DNA of 11,825 nt from JASFEQ01 sp050122535 (GTDB taxonomy: Bacteria; Desulfobacterota; DSM-4660; Desulfatiglandales; HGW-15). Made by a program: the position numbers and the translations under genes. Shown in pieces: positions 1 to 6,663 of this stretch; position 1 is the first letter of the stretch; each line of letters opens with the position of its first letter. Below the pieces are notes generated by a model. It had not been told where the DNA came from. It ran no database searches and saw only the letters and a program-made list of their open reading frames with translations. The stretch is taken from the NCBI GenBank assembly GCA_050122535.1, contig JASFIT010000100.1:1-11825 (forward strand), written 5' to 3'.

Positions 1-1106
1 AATTCAAAGATCCGCGACTCCTGCGAGGGTAGACCAAAGGTCTCATCAATCCCGGAAGGATCAATGGCTTGCACCCCACCCAGAACGGCAGCCAAAATCT
101 GCATCGTAATCCTAGCCGTGTTATTGATTGGCTTTTGCGGGTAGATTGAATTGCCTGCCGTGCGAATACCTATTCGACATGCCATGTTTCGAGGTTTAGT
201 CGCTCCAAGCCGTTCCTTTGCCAATTTGGCCCAGAGCCGTCTCGTAGCCCGGAACTTGGCGATGGTCTCAAAGAAATCCGATTCTGAGCTCATGGAGAAA
301 ACCATGGGTTTAAAATCATCAAATTTTACCCCTCGCTCCTTTATGGCATCGCCATAGTACTGGAGTGCATTGCCCATGATGAAGGCCATCTCCTGGACTG
401 AAGTGATACCCGCATCGCGCATATCGTATCCGCAGGGTGTGCAGGGATGATAATTGGGTGTGTTTTTGATTCCAAATTCGATGAGATCCTGATTGGCCTT
501 TTTGGCCAGATCTGGAGGAAATTCTGGCGTTCCATAGACAATAAAGGCGTGGATGGGATCATTGATATTCGTCCCTCTTAGCCTCGAGATATCAGACCCC
601 CGCTTCTCCATCAGAGAGACGAGATATATGTAAGTGAAGAAGCTGCCAGAAGGCGTGGAATTGGCCGACTCATAATCGATATTCTCAAGGGAGATCCCAT
701 CGAGCATCGTTTCGTATTCCGTCAATGAAAATGTGGGATTACCGTTGCACATGATATCGTATCTTGCGAGAGGATGATCAGGATCCACACCGGAAAGGGT
801 GGCTGTATCGGTCAGGACCCGAAGTCCTGTCTGGCCAGCCGCAATGTACCGCTTGAATGCCTTGTTGGTCTCTTCTGGTGTTGCGTAGCAGACAATAAAT
901 GATTTTAGCCAGAGGGCCTTTCGATACATCTGAGGATAGGTCCCCCGTGTGAAGGGGGCTTCTCCTGGATTTCCCAGATCCCTCTCATAATCTAGGCCCT
1001 GAAGGTCTTCGGGCCTATAAACGGGTTTAATGGGAATGTTGCTCTGGGTTTTGTCCCTGATTAATGCACCATAGTTTCGATCATAATCAATTGTATCATT
1101 TCCCAT
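1..1106 (-). CDS. B12-dependent acyl-CoA mutase, large subunit (methylmalonyl-CoA mutase family), 3' end cut by window
   Basis: The visible 368 residues are the N-terminal TIM-barrel region of the methylmalonyl-CoA mutase large-subunit family, which rearranges the carbon skeleton of a CoA thioester using adenosylcobalamin. Family landmarks are PFTRGTYPQMY (51-61), GQTGLRVLTD (91-100), RLRGTNINDP (175-184), EFPPD (195-199), GYDMRDAG (226-233) and LWAKLAKERLGA (291-302). The start ATG at 1106 has a strong GGAAGGAG upstream. Against Propionibacterium MCM from memory, Y57 and M60 match Tyr75 and Met78, but the substrate-carboxylate contacts Tyr89 and Arg207 are Ile71 and Tyr191, Arg82 is Ala64, and catalytic His244 is Asp228. 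It is therefore unlikely to be a true methylmalonyl-CoA mutase; another acyl-CoA substrate is inferred. No stop or B12-binding domain is seen before the window edge, so a separate small subunit may follow. It lies 134 bp after tetR and may be cotranscribed with it. Confidence 0.88.
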   Translation of the reverse strand, partial: MGNDTIDYDRNYGALIRDKTQSNIPIKPVYRPEDLQGLDYERDLGNPGEAPFTRGTYPQMYRKALWLKSFIVCYATPEETNKAFKRYIAAGQTGLRVLTDTATLSGVDPDHPLARYDIMCNGNPTFSLTEYETMLDGISLENIDYESANSTPSGSFFTYIYLVSLMEKRGSDISRLRGTNINDPIHAFIVYGTPEFPPDLAKKANQDLIEFGIKNTPNYHPCTPCGYDMRDAGITSVQEMAFIMGNALQYYGDAIKERGVKFDDFKPMVFSMSSESDFFETIAKFRATRRLWAKLAKERLGATKPRNMACRIGIRTAGNSIYPQKPINNTARITMQILAAVLGGVQAIDPSGIDETFGLPSQESRIFE

Positions 1107-1158
1107 GGCTACAACTCCTTCCTCTCATTTGTTGACAACGCGGTTCGAACGGAAAATC

Positions 1159-1210
1159 GGTGGCATATGAAATGCCACCCTACCTGTAGGGTCGGGTTTT
1201 AGACCCGACC
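1159..1210. repeat. Pair of hairpins in tetR-mutase gap (dispersed-repeat type)
   Basis: Two perfect hairpins lie side by side: GGTGGCAT / ATGCCACC (1159-1166 and 1172-1179, 5-nt loop) and GGTCGGGT / ACCCGACC (1190-1197 and 1203-1210, loop TTTAG). The second resembles the widespread GTAGGGTCGGG...CCCGACC interspersed repeat of many environmental bacteria (recalled, not searched). Neither is followed by a clear U-tract on the minus strand, so an intrinsic terminator between tetR and the mutase is possible but not shown. Confidence 0.6.
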
Positions 1211-1240
1211 GCCTACACACTCCAATACGCCAAGGGCCTC

Positions 1241-1897
1241 TTAGCCTTGCTCCGGAACCTCTCCTTCTTTAATCATCCCATTCAGAACAATCTCAATGAG
1301 TGTTTCTTTGAAGTTAAAGAGACTGTATTCCTTTAAATTATAGCGCTTGAGAGCCCAACAGTGGGTCATGAGTGTGAGAAGATTGGCAACGACAAAGGGC
1401 TCACGAACATGGAAGACCCCCATCGCATTTCCCTCTTCGATAATTTCTAAGAAGATATTCGTGAAGAAAGCCTCCTGCTGAAAGATCCCCATGAGATCCT
1501 GCTTCTTGAAGTACTTGGACTCTCTATAAGTGATCAGCACATATTCCTGGAAATTATCAATGACGGTAAGGGTGGCTTCTATGGTGGCCTTGAGCTTCAT
1601 CAAGGGATCCTTCAAGCCCTGCAGTGCCCTTTCCACCTCCTTTTTCAGATTGTCAAAGAAGTTCTGGGAGACCAGGAACAGAATATCCTCTTTGTTACTT
1701 ACGTAGTCATAGATGGATCCAGTGCTAACGTTTGAGAGCCTCGCGATGTCTCTCACGGTGGTATTGTGATACCCCTTCTGGGAAAAGAGTTTCAGGGCAG
1801 CCCCAGATATCTGCTGCTGGCGTCTTTCCACCAGTTTTCTATTCTTGATCTTCTTCTCACCCAATGGTTGTTTCCGGGCCACGCTCGATTTGGTCAT
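1241..1897 (-). CDS. TetR/AcrR-family transcriptional regulator
   Basis: This is a 218-residue protein of usual TetR length. After a basic N-terminal tail (1-25) comes the TetR DNA-binding domain, with the helix-turn-helix at about residues 47-66 (TTVRDIARLSNVSTGSIYDY) followed by the typical FSNKEDIL-like stretch here read as VSNKEDIL. The remaining about 140 residues form the variable helical ligand-binding and dimer domain, with an aromatic-rich C-terminal half. The ATG at 1897 is preceded by GGGGAGAGG at suitable spacing. Placement before an acyl-CoA mutase, near acyl-CoA ligases, suggests an acyl-CoA-sensing repressor like FadR, PsrA or related proteins; this is inference. A promoter with a palindrome inside its spacer lies upstream at 2162-2190, and a second promoter at 2031-2058, which fits autoregulation. 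Confidence 0.92.
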   Translation of the reverse strand: MTKSSVARKQPLGEKKIKNRKLVERRQQQISGAALKLFSQKGYHNTTVRDIARLSNVSTGSIYDYVSNKEDILFLVSQNFFDNLKKEVERALQGLKDPLMKLKATIEATLTVIDNFQEYVLITYRESKYFKKQDLMGIFQQEAFFTNIFLEIIEEGNAMGVFHVREPFVVANLLTLMTHCWALKRYNLKEYSLFNFKETLIEIVLNGMIKEGEVPEQG

Positions 1898-2030
1898 TAA
1901 ATCCTCTCCCCAACCTTACATTGCGAATCTCAATCCTCTCGGTCTCCTTTGTTGAGTTCAATAAAGGCGTTTCAACGAAACGAATAACTGTTCATTTTTT
2001 GCCATATCACATGAAATCGGACCAGTATTC

Positions 2031-2058
2031 ATTAATATATTCATATTTGGGATGTCAA
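2031..2058 (-). promoter_or_regulatory. Candidate sigma-70 promoter for tetR (proximal)
   Basis: On the minus strand a perfect TTGACA -35 box (2058-2053) is followed after 16 nt by ATTAAT (2036-2031), which matches the -10 consensus at 4 of 6 positions. The surrounding 150 bp are very AT-rich. Initiation here would give a leader of about 125 nt before the tetR ATG at 1897. A TTCATT half-site (2028-2033) overlaps the -10 box. Confidence 0.4.
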
Positions 2059-2161
2059 GCCACATTTTTGTTTTTTATGAAATATGGCTAAAAAATGATT
2101 AATTTTCAACAATATATATTCAGTAATGGCAAAATACTGCAATAGCAGCGCCCTCATTTTT

Positions 2162-2190
2162 ATACTAATGAACGATCATTCGCTTAACAA
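2162..2190 (-). promoter_or_regulatory. Candidate tetR promoter with embedded operator palindrome
   Basis: On the minus strand TTGTTA (2190-2185) and TAGTAT (2167-2162) are spaced by 17 nt. The spacer is almost filled by the 14-bp palindrome AATGAACGATCATT (2167-2180), in which 6 of 7 base pairs are symmetric. The arms AATGA-N4-TCATT match, as recalled, the core of the Bacillus FadR operator. A repressor bound there would block RNA polymerase, the classical TetR layout. The target could be this TetR protein, but that is inferred from position only. Confidence 0.5.
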
Positions 2191-2191
2191 A

Positions 2192-2378
2192 GGGGGACGG
2201 GCATAAATAAATAAGTAAACCCGTGTGGTGGTTGATTGTGGGAGAAGCCTGATTTGGGTAAAAGGATCGCAATGACGCAACCCGCGGTGGCGTGTGCGGC
2301 AAAATAGGGGAGAGAGCCTCAAAGGAAAAAATTACCAGCTCAAAAAATTAGTTAGTTATTTATTTATGCCCGTCCCCC
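2192..2378. mobile_element. 187-bp MITE-like element with 27-bp terminal inverted repeats
   Basis: The ends, 2192-2218 and 2352-2378, are inverted copies of a 27-nt sequence beginning GGGGGACGGGCATAAATAA, with only one mismatch. The interior (about 133 bp) has no credible gene. The flanks extend the symmetry slightly (AACAAA on the left, TTTGTT on the right); no clear target-site duplication was found. The element ends 6 bp from the recO stop codon at 2385 and begins directly beside the -35 box of the candidate tetR promoter. It looks like a non-autonomous element mobilised in trans, perhaps by a REP-associated or IS-family transposase elsewhere in the genome. It also makes up most of the gene-free stretch 1898-2384; the rest is AT-rich promoter DNA. 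Confidence 0.75.
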
Positions 2379-2384
2379 ATTTTG

Positions 2385-3128
2385 TTATTCTAGGTAGTTG
2401 GCGGTTTTGGGTCTTCGCCCCAAATGGTATTCCCGATGGAGTTTGAGTGCTGGCCTTAATTCTTTTGCAATTTCCTTTTTCAGCTGCAACTTCAATAATG
2501 AGCGCAATGGATCTGTCTGCATCAGTTTGATCATCTCAACGGTTTGGGGATCCAGGCCAGGACTAATCGTGCTTTCTTGGTGGCATTTCAAGCATGCGAT
2601 ACCCCCTTTATCTCGTTTAAATACGGCCCTACCTTCCCCTTTGTACTGTCTGCCACAGATGGAGCACTTGTCAAGAATGATCCCATACCCGCCAAGGGTC
2701 ATGGCCTTTATTTCGAATATAAAAGGAATAATGTCCACCTTATCCGCTTCAGCTAAGGCATCCAAAGAACCCTTTAGCAAGTCAAACATGTTGCGATCAG
2801 CCACACCCCAGGGGAAGAGGATTTCCGTAAGTTCCACCATGTAGCTCGCTTTGGAAAGGATTGCGAAGTCGGTCCTTATTCCAGGATGGGCATTGAGGAG
2901 TCTGCCTGAGTTCAGAAAATAAAGGCCACCCTCTCTTTTCAGCGAATATTCCAGCTCCGTAAGGCAGAGGACATCAAGACAGTTGGCAAAACGTTTACGG
3001 CTTTTGCGGGCGCCTTTGGCGATCCCTTTCAATCGACCGTTGTCCGGGGTAAAAAAGGTCACAAGGAGGTCCGTTTCCCCAAACTCCTTTGTGCGCATGA
3101 TGATGGAGGGAGAAGTGTATGTCTTCAT
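2385..3128 (-). CDS. recO: DNA repair protein RecO
   Basis: A 247-residue protein of normal RecO length. The N-terminal OB-fold (1-80) starts with the typical pattern in which a residue stretch SPSIIMRTKEFGETDLLV precedes FTPDNGRLKGIAKGARKSRKRF. The rest is helical, with a zinc site formed by C155-x2-C158 (KCSICG) and C179-x2-C182 (ACLKCH), and the family pattern LGGYGI just before the first pair. RecO binds RecR and single-stranded DNA and loads RecA onto SSB-coated gaps in the RecFOR pathway. The ATG at 3128 is the only good start, though its ribosome site is weak (GAGCC). It is a housekeeping gene embedded among catabolic genes, separated by 331 bp from the upstream ligase and followed at once by a MITE-like element. 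Confidence 0.95.
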   Translation of the reverse strand: MKTYTSPSIIMRTKEFGETDLLVTFFTPDNGRLKGIAKGARKSRKRFANCLDVLCLTELEYSLKREGGLYFLNSGRLLNAHPGIRTDFAILSKASYMVELTEILFPWGVADRNMFDLLKGSLDALAEADKVDIIPFIFEIKAMTLGGYGIILDKCSICGRQYKGEGRAVFKRDKGGIACLKCHQESTISPGLDPQTVEMIKLMQTDPLRSLLKLQLKKEIAKELRPALKLHREYHLGRRPKTANYLE

Positions 3129-3348
3129 TTTAGGCTCAGAAAGATTTTATAACCTCTTCAGTTTCAATATTAGCATTTTTGAAAAAAATTGTAGTTTATT
3201 TGTTTAGGAACGGAGGGGCGTAGGGACGGGGGCACGGATAGTAGGCAAACAAGCCCCTGCCTTCAGCAAAGACGTCAGTTCTGAAATAGACGTATTATGA
3301 TGGCTAGTTATTGCCGGATATGTTGTAACGCCCGAAGGGCTCAGCTAT

Positions 3349-3382
3349 TTTGGCCCGATCGGCATCTCCCGATCGGGCCAAA
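3349..3382. repeat. Perfect 14-bp-stem hairpin
   Basis: The arms TTTGGCCCGATCGG (3349-3362) and CCGATCGGGCCAAA (3369-3382) are perfect complements around the 6-nt loop CATCTC. It lies 77 bp beyond the stop of the ligase gene. There is no U-run after it on the minus strand, so it is a weak terminator candidate; it may still act as a 3'-end stabiliser or be a dispersed palindromic repeat. Confidence 0.65.
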
Positions 3383-3403
3383 TTTCTCTGTGCACTCTGC
3401 TTG

Positions 3404-3430
3404 CCCCGCCATAGCCTCGGCGACGGCGGG
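3404..3430. repeat. Short palindromic repeat, CCCGCC...GGCGGG
   Basis: The arms CCCGCC (3405-3410) and GGCGGG (3425-3430) enclose a GC-rich interior ATAGCCTCGGCGAC. This pattern resembles a palindrome recalled as frequent between genes in environmental bacterial genomes. No function is evident; copy number elsewhere in this genome cannot be seen. Confidence 0.4.
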
Positions 3431-3459
3431 TGACTCTGTGGTGAGTTTTTTGAAGTTGT

Positions 3460-4983
3460 TTACTGCTCTCCCCCGTACTGTTCCTTTATTTTGGCCCTGT
3501 CAGGCGACCCATCCTCTGACAGGGGGAAATCGGGGATAAACTCCACATATTGGGGTTTCTTATACCTGGCTATACGCTCCCCAACAAAGTCGATCAATTC
3601 CTTCGACTCAAGGCTCTGCCCCTCTTTCAGTTGACAGACGGCCTTGATTCCCTCTTTCCACTTGGGATCAGGCACGCCGAAGACGACGGTATTCTCAATG
3701 GCTGGATGCTGGAGTATCACCTTTTCCACTTCAGCCGGATAGACGTTTTCACCTCCCGGTTTTATGAGTTCCTTCTCCGCCTTTCTGCCCGCATAGAATA
3801 GAAAACCCTCCTCATCGAACCGGCCCATATCTCCCGTATGGTGCCACCCTTCTCGGAAGGTGTATTCATTTTCTTCAGGGAGATTCCAGTACCCTTTGAA
3901 GACCATAGGGCCTTTCACAACGATCTCGCCCACCTGGCCCACGGGAACAGGACGGTCATAATCATCCACAAGCCGTACTTCCGCCAGGGGAATCGCTCTA
4001 CCCGCTGAGCCAGGCTTGTCATTGTATGCGCCAAAGGTGGCTACACAAGAGGTCTCTGTCTGACCATACAAGCAGTAGAACGTCCCACCCACCATTTCCT
4101 GATATTTTTCTATGGTCTCTGGTGTGTCTAAGCCTGCTACTGTCTTGAGCGTTGTAATGTCTATACCCGATTCTTCATGCGCTTCGAGGACTGATGATAG
4201 AATGGGTGCAAAATCGAACATGAGGGAGACCTTCTTTTCCTTGATGAGCTCCACCGCCTTGGCCGCGTCAAATTTGCTCATGCTCACATTCAAGGCCCCT
4301 GCGTGAAAGGTGGCGTTGGCCGTGAAGAGGCCACCCACGTGAAATAGAGGGAGGAGATTTAGATTCACATCCTCAGGTCTCACACTGAAAAAATAACCAA
4401 AGTGCATATCTGCGCAGAGTATATTCCCGTGGCTCAACAAGGCCCCCCTTGGCCTCCCTGCCACGGCTGCCGTATGGATGATCACATAACCATCGTCTGT
4501 GGACACCTCAGGTTGGTCGAAATCACACTGGTTATCCAGCAAGGCATTAAAAGCAAGGTAATTGCCGGCTCCATCCTTGAGGTTAAAATATTTTTCAACA
4601 GAAGGAAGTTTCTCGATCAATCCATCTATCAATTCCTGATATTCCTCATCGGCAAATACCACCTTGGGTTCACAATCGTTTAGATTAAAAGCCACCTCCT
4701 CCGCTGAAAGCCTCCAGTTGATGGGTAGCATGATGGCCCCCAGGGCTGCAGCGCCACCGTAAAGGAGAAAGTACTCTAAACTGTTTTTCCCGAGAACCCC
4801 AATTCGATCACCCTTTTCCACGCCCGAATTCTGCAGACCACAAGCGAGGCGATCCACCTGTTCCTTGTACTGGGCAAAAGTCAAAGTACGACCATCATCC
4901 ACTTCAAACCAGGCGGGTCTGTCCTTAAAACATTGGGCATTCCGATTGACAAGATCATAGAAAGTAAAATCATGAAGTCCCAT
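3460..4983 (-). CDS. Divergent AMP-binding acyl-CoA synthetase (ANL superfamily)
   Basis: From the ATG at 4983 this is a 507-residue ANL-superfamily enzyme, the family that activates carboxylic acids through an acyl-AMP to the CoA thioester. Recognisable motifs are the P-loop region TAAVAGRPRG (171-180), YGQTET (306-311), HHTGDMG (381-387) and GRKAEKELIKPGGENVYP (399-416). Two deviations stand out: the P-loop lacks the usual TSGTTGxPKG serine/threonine pattern, and the C-terminal catalytic-lysine motif (PLxxxGK) reads PLSEDGSPDRAK, with Ser493 where Lys is expected. Reading upstream to 5124 is possible, but the added 47 residues translate the mobile element at 5023-5142, and MGLHDFTFYD is a normal ligase N-terminus with GAGG upstream; so 4983 is chosen. 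The nearby transporter suggests an organic or fatty acid substrate. Activity as a full ligase is uncertain. Confidence 0.88.
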   Translation of the reverse strand: MGLHDFTFYDLVNRNAQCFKDRPAWFEVDDGRTLTFAQYKEQVDRLACGLQNSGVEKGDRIGVLGKNSLEYFLLYGGAAALGAIMLPINWRLSAEEVAFNLNDCEPKVVFADEEYQELIDGLIEKLPSVEKYFNLKDGAGNYLAFNALLDNQCDFDQPEVSTDDGYVIIHTAAVAGRPRGALLSHGNILCADMHFGYFFSVRPEDVNLNLLPLFHVGGLFTANATFHAGALNVSMSKFDAAKAVELIKEKKVSLMFDFAPILSSVLEAHEESGIDITTLKTVAGLDTPETIEKYQEMVGGTFYCLYGQTETSCVATFGAYNDKPGSAGRAIPLAEVRLVDDYDRPVPVGQVGEIVVKGPMVFKGYWNLPEENEYTFREGWHHTGDMGRFDEEGFLFYAGRKAEKELIKPGGENVYPAEVEKVILQHPAIENTVVFGVPDPKWKEGIKAVCQLKEGQSLESKELIDFVGERIARYKKPQYVEFIPDFPLSEDGSPDRAKIKEQYGGEQ

Positions 4984-5022
4984 ATAGAATAACCTCACTT
5001 CATTAGATGCTTTTATGCTAAC

Positions 5023-5142
5023 GGGGTCAGGTCTCAACAGTTGACACAATAGTGAATGGAGCATTTTCGAACACTCATTCTGAGAAAGGGCTAATGCCCT
5101 TTCAATCCCGTGGGATTGTGCCAAATGTGGAGACCTGACCCC
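5023..5142. mobile_element. 120-bp MITE-like element with 28-bp imperfect terminal inverted repeats
   Basis: The ends 5023-5050 and 5115-5142 are inverted copies matching at 25 of 28 positions, both beginning GGGGTCAGGTCTC. The interior has a perfect hairpin GAAAGGGC-TAAT-GCCCTTTC (5084-5103) and a palindrome CAATCCC-GT-GGGATTG (5103-5118) that overlaps the right end. There is no gene inside. It sits in the gap between the LEA14-like gene and the ligase, 39 bp upstream of the ligase ATG, so it forms most of that leader. No target-site duplication is evident. The G-rich start of the ends recalls the element at 2192-2378, but the two sequences differ. Confidence 0.75.
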
Positions 5143-5163
5143 TACAAGCTCATTTATAAATAG

Positions 5164-5763
5164 CTAACCCTGGAGAGTAGCCCTGAAGGGGACGACCCTG
5201 ATCACACCGTCAGCGCTAAACGTGAATGTTCCTTCGTCCACGTCTATCTTAAACGACATATCTGGAAGCCCTTCCCACCATTGCTTGATTTTGTCCCAAG
5301 GTTTATCCCCTCTTGAAAGAGCCAATTCTTTGCTGGCCAGCAAAAATTTGACATAAGTGGAAAAAGGAGTCAGCGTCACAGGGAGCACCTTAAGATTGGT
5401 CTTTCCAGCGGGTATCCACATGTGGTTATTATCATTGACGACTCTCAGCTCATAGTCATCGAAATAGAGGAAGAACTTTGAAGAATCTAACCTTACGGGA
5501 TACGGATTCGGGTTCGTGATTTCAAAGACAAAGTCTAACGTGACCGGAGAAGACCCACCACCCTTCGGGGCCTTACCCATAGCCACTTTTGCCTTGCCGT
5601 AGTACCAGAATCCCTCGTAGTAAGACAACTGGATTGAATCTAGCTGGATCATAGGATCCTTAAAATTGTCCGCGGTGGGCTTCTGCAGAGCTGCACAGGA
5701 GGCAAAAACCACCGCCAGACCAAAAAGAAGAATTGTAAGCAATGCCACTCTTTTATTCATCAT
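5164..5763 (-). CDS. LEA14-like (WHy domain) lipoprotein
   Basis: A 199-residue protein with a signal peptide: a short basic start, a hydrophobic core (about 6-21) and a lipobox-like FASC with Cys23, which predicts a lipid-anchored envelope protein. The mature part carries a Water-stress/Hypersensitive-response (LEA_2) beta-sandwich: a conserved FEITNPNPYPVRL stretch (80-92) followed by alternating strands to the end (KIDVDEGTFTFSADG at 170-184). Such domains occur in bacterial envelope proteins of unclear role. Two adjacent ATG codons compete: GGAGG is 3 nt from the first (5763) and 6 nt from the second (5760), so translation may begin at 5760. It follows livF by 70 bp in the same direction, so it may be the last gene of the transport operon. 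Its molecular role is not known. Confidence 0.82.
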   Translation of the reverse strand: MMNKRVALLTILLFGLAVVFASCAALQKPTADNFKDPMIQLDSIQLSYYEGFWYYGKAKVAMGKAPKGGGSSPVTLDFVFEITNPNPYPVRLDSSKFFLYFDDYELRVVNDNNHMWIPAGKTNLKVLPVTLTPFSTYVKFLLASKELALSRGDKPWDKIKQWWEGLPDMSFKIDVDEGTFTFSADGVIRVVPFRATLQG

Positions 5764-5833
5764 AAACCTCCCTCTCTATAATCGTTTTACGATTTTATGC
5801 AACGCGGCTATCGCCGCTTCAAATGGAAGATTA

Positions 5834-6643
5834 TTATGTTAACCATCTCTTTCTACGCTTGTAGTGTTTGACGTCGCGAAAGCTCTTTCTTCCACCCTTG
5901 TCAGTGAGGCCGAGATAGAAATCCTTAATATCCTCGTTCTGGCTCAACTTCTCCGAGGTGTCATCCATGACGATCCTGCCTGTCTCCATCACATAGGCGT
6001 AAGGTGCCACGTTTAGTGCCAGTTTGGCATTCTGCTCCACCAGGAGAATGGAGATGCGCTGTTCCTTATTGAGCTGCATGATGATATTAAAGATCTCGTG
6101 AATCAACTTTGGGGCCAGGCCCATGGAGGGTTCATCCAGCAAGACCAGTTTCGGTTCGGTCATCAGGGCCCTTCCCACGACTGTCATCTGCTGTTCTCCA
6201 CCGCTTACAAAACCAGCCACTTCGTTGCGCTTCTCACGCAGCCTGGGGAAATAATGATAGACCAGCTCCAGGCCATCCTTCACAGAGCCGGTCTTCCGCA
6301 GGTGAGCCCCCACCTTCAGGTTCTCCTCTACTGTCAGGTGTTCGAAGACCCTGCGTCCCTCGATGACCTGGACGATTCCTTTCTTGGCAATGATGGCAGC
6401 CCTTTCATGGTGGATATGTTCCCCTTCATACTCAATGGCACCGTCCGTCACTTCACCATCTTCGGTCTTCAGGAGTCCGGAGATGGCCTTCAAAGTGGTA
6501 CTCTTACCTGCCCCGTTTGCGCCGAGAAGTGCCACGATACCTCCTCTGGGCACCTCAATGGAGACGCCTTTCAGGACCAAAATGACCTCATGGTACCTGA
6601 CCTCAATATTGTTGATTTTCAGTATGGCCTCTTCTGCTTCCAA
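5834..6643 (-). CDS. livF: Branched-chain amino acid-type ABC transporter ATPase LivF
   Basis: ATP-hydrolysing cytoplasmic subunit of a Liv (HAAT-type) importer. Counting from the TTG at 6643 (269 residues): Walker A GANGAGKST at 41-49, Q-loop VQVIEGRR near 91-98, signature SGGEQQ at 147-152, and Walker B LVLLDEPSMGLAP ending near 178. The LivF-typical ILLVEQNA replaces a histidine switch. An earlier in-frame TTG at 6658 exists, but its next codons form the GGAGG ribosome site, so it cannot be the start if that site is used; TTG 6643 is 8 nt from GGAGG. Compared with E. coli LivF (about 237 residues) it has a C-terminal extension of about 20 residues ending in a basic KHYKRRKRW stretch. A TTG start may keep ATPase expression low. 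LivG, its usual partner, is not in the window. Confidence 0.92.
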   Translation of the reverse strand: MEAEEAILKINNIEVRYHEVILVLKGVSIEVPRGGIVALLGANGAGKSTTLKAISGLLKTEDGEVTDGAIEYEGEHIHHERAAIIAKKGIVQVIEGRRVFEHLTVEENLKVGAHLRKTGSVKDGLELVYHYFPRLREKRNEVAGFVSGGEQQMTVVGRALMTEPKLVLLDEPSMGLAPKLIHEIFNIIMQLNKEQRISILLVEQNAKLALNVAPYAYVMETGRIVMDDTSEKLSQNEDIKDFYLGLTDKGGRKSFRDVKHYKRRKRWLT

Positions 6644-6663
6644 AAGCCTAACCTCCAAGGGTA

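Larger units (their letters stand above)
3129..3459. other. Gene-free 331-bp gap between ligase and recO
   Basis: No coding region is credible here. The recO-proximal part (3129-3210) is AT-rich and may hold a recO promoter, but no convincing -35/-10 pair was found. The distal part holds two palindromic elements (3349-3382 and 3404-3430) described separately, and a G-rich stretch at 3208-3236 without clear structure. Confidence 0.6.

Noticed and set aside
3349..3382. Classical intrinsic terminator for the ligase
   Set aside because: The stem is strong, but the minus strand after it reads AATAGCTG rather than a U-run, so the call was lowered to palindromic repeat.
4984..5124. N-terminal extension of the AMP-binding ligase by 47 residues
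   Set aside because: The extension translates the inverted-repeat element at 5023-5142, includes RPDPVSIKA from the repeat end, and has no ligase similarity; a normal N-terminus starts at 4983.
5804..5817. GCGGC-TATC-GCCGC hairpin after livF as terminator
   Set aside because: The stem is only 5 bp, lies upstream of the LEA14-like gene with no U-run, and is not distinguishable from chance.
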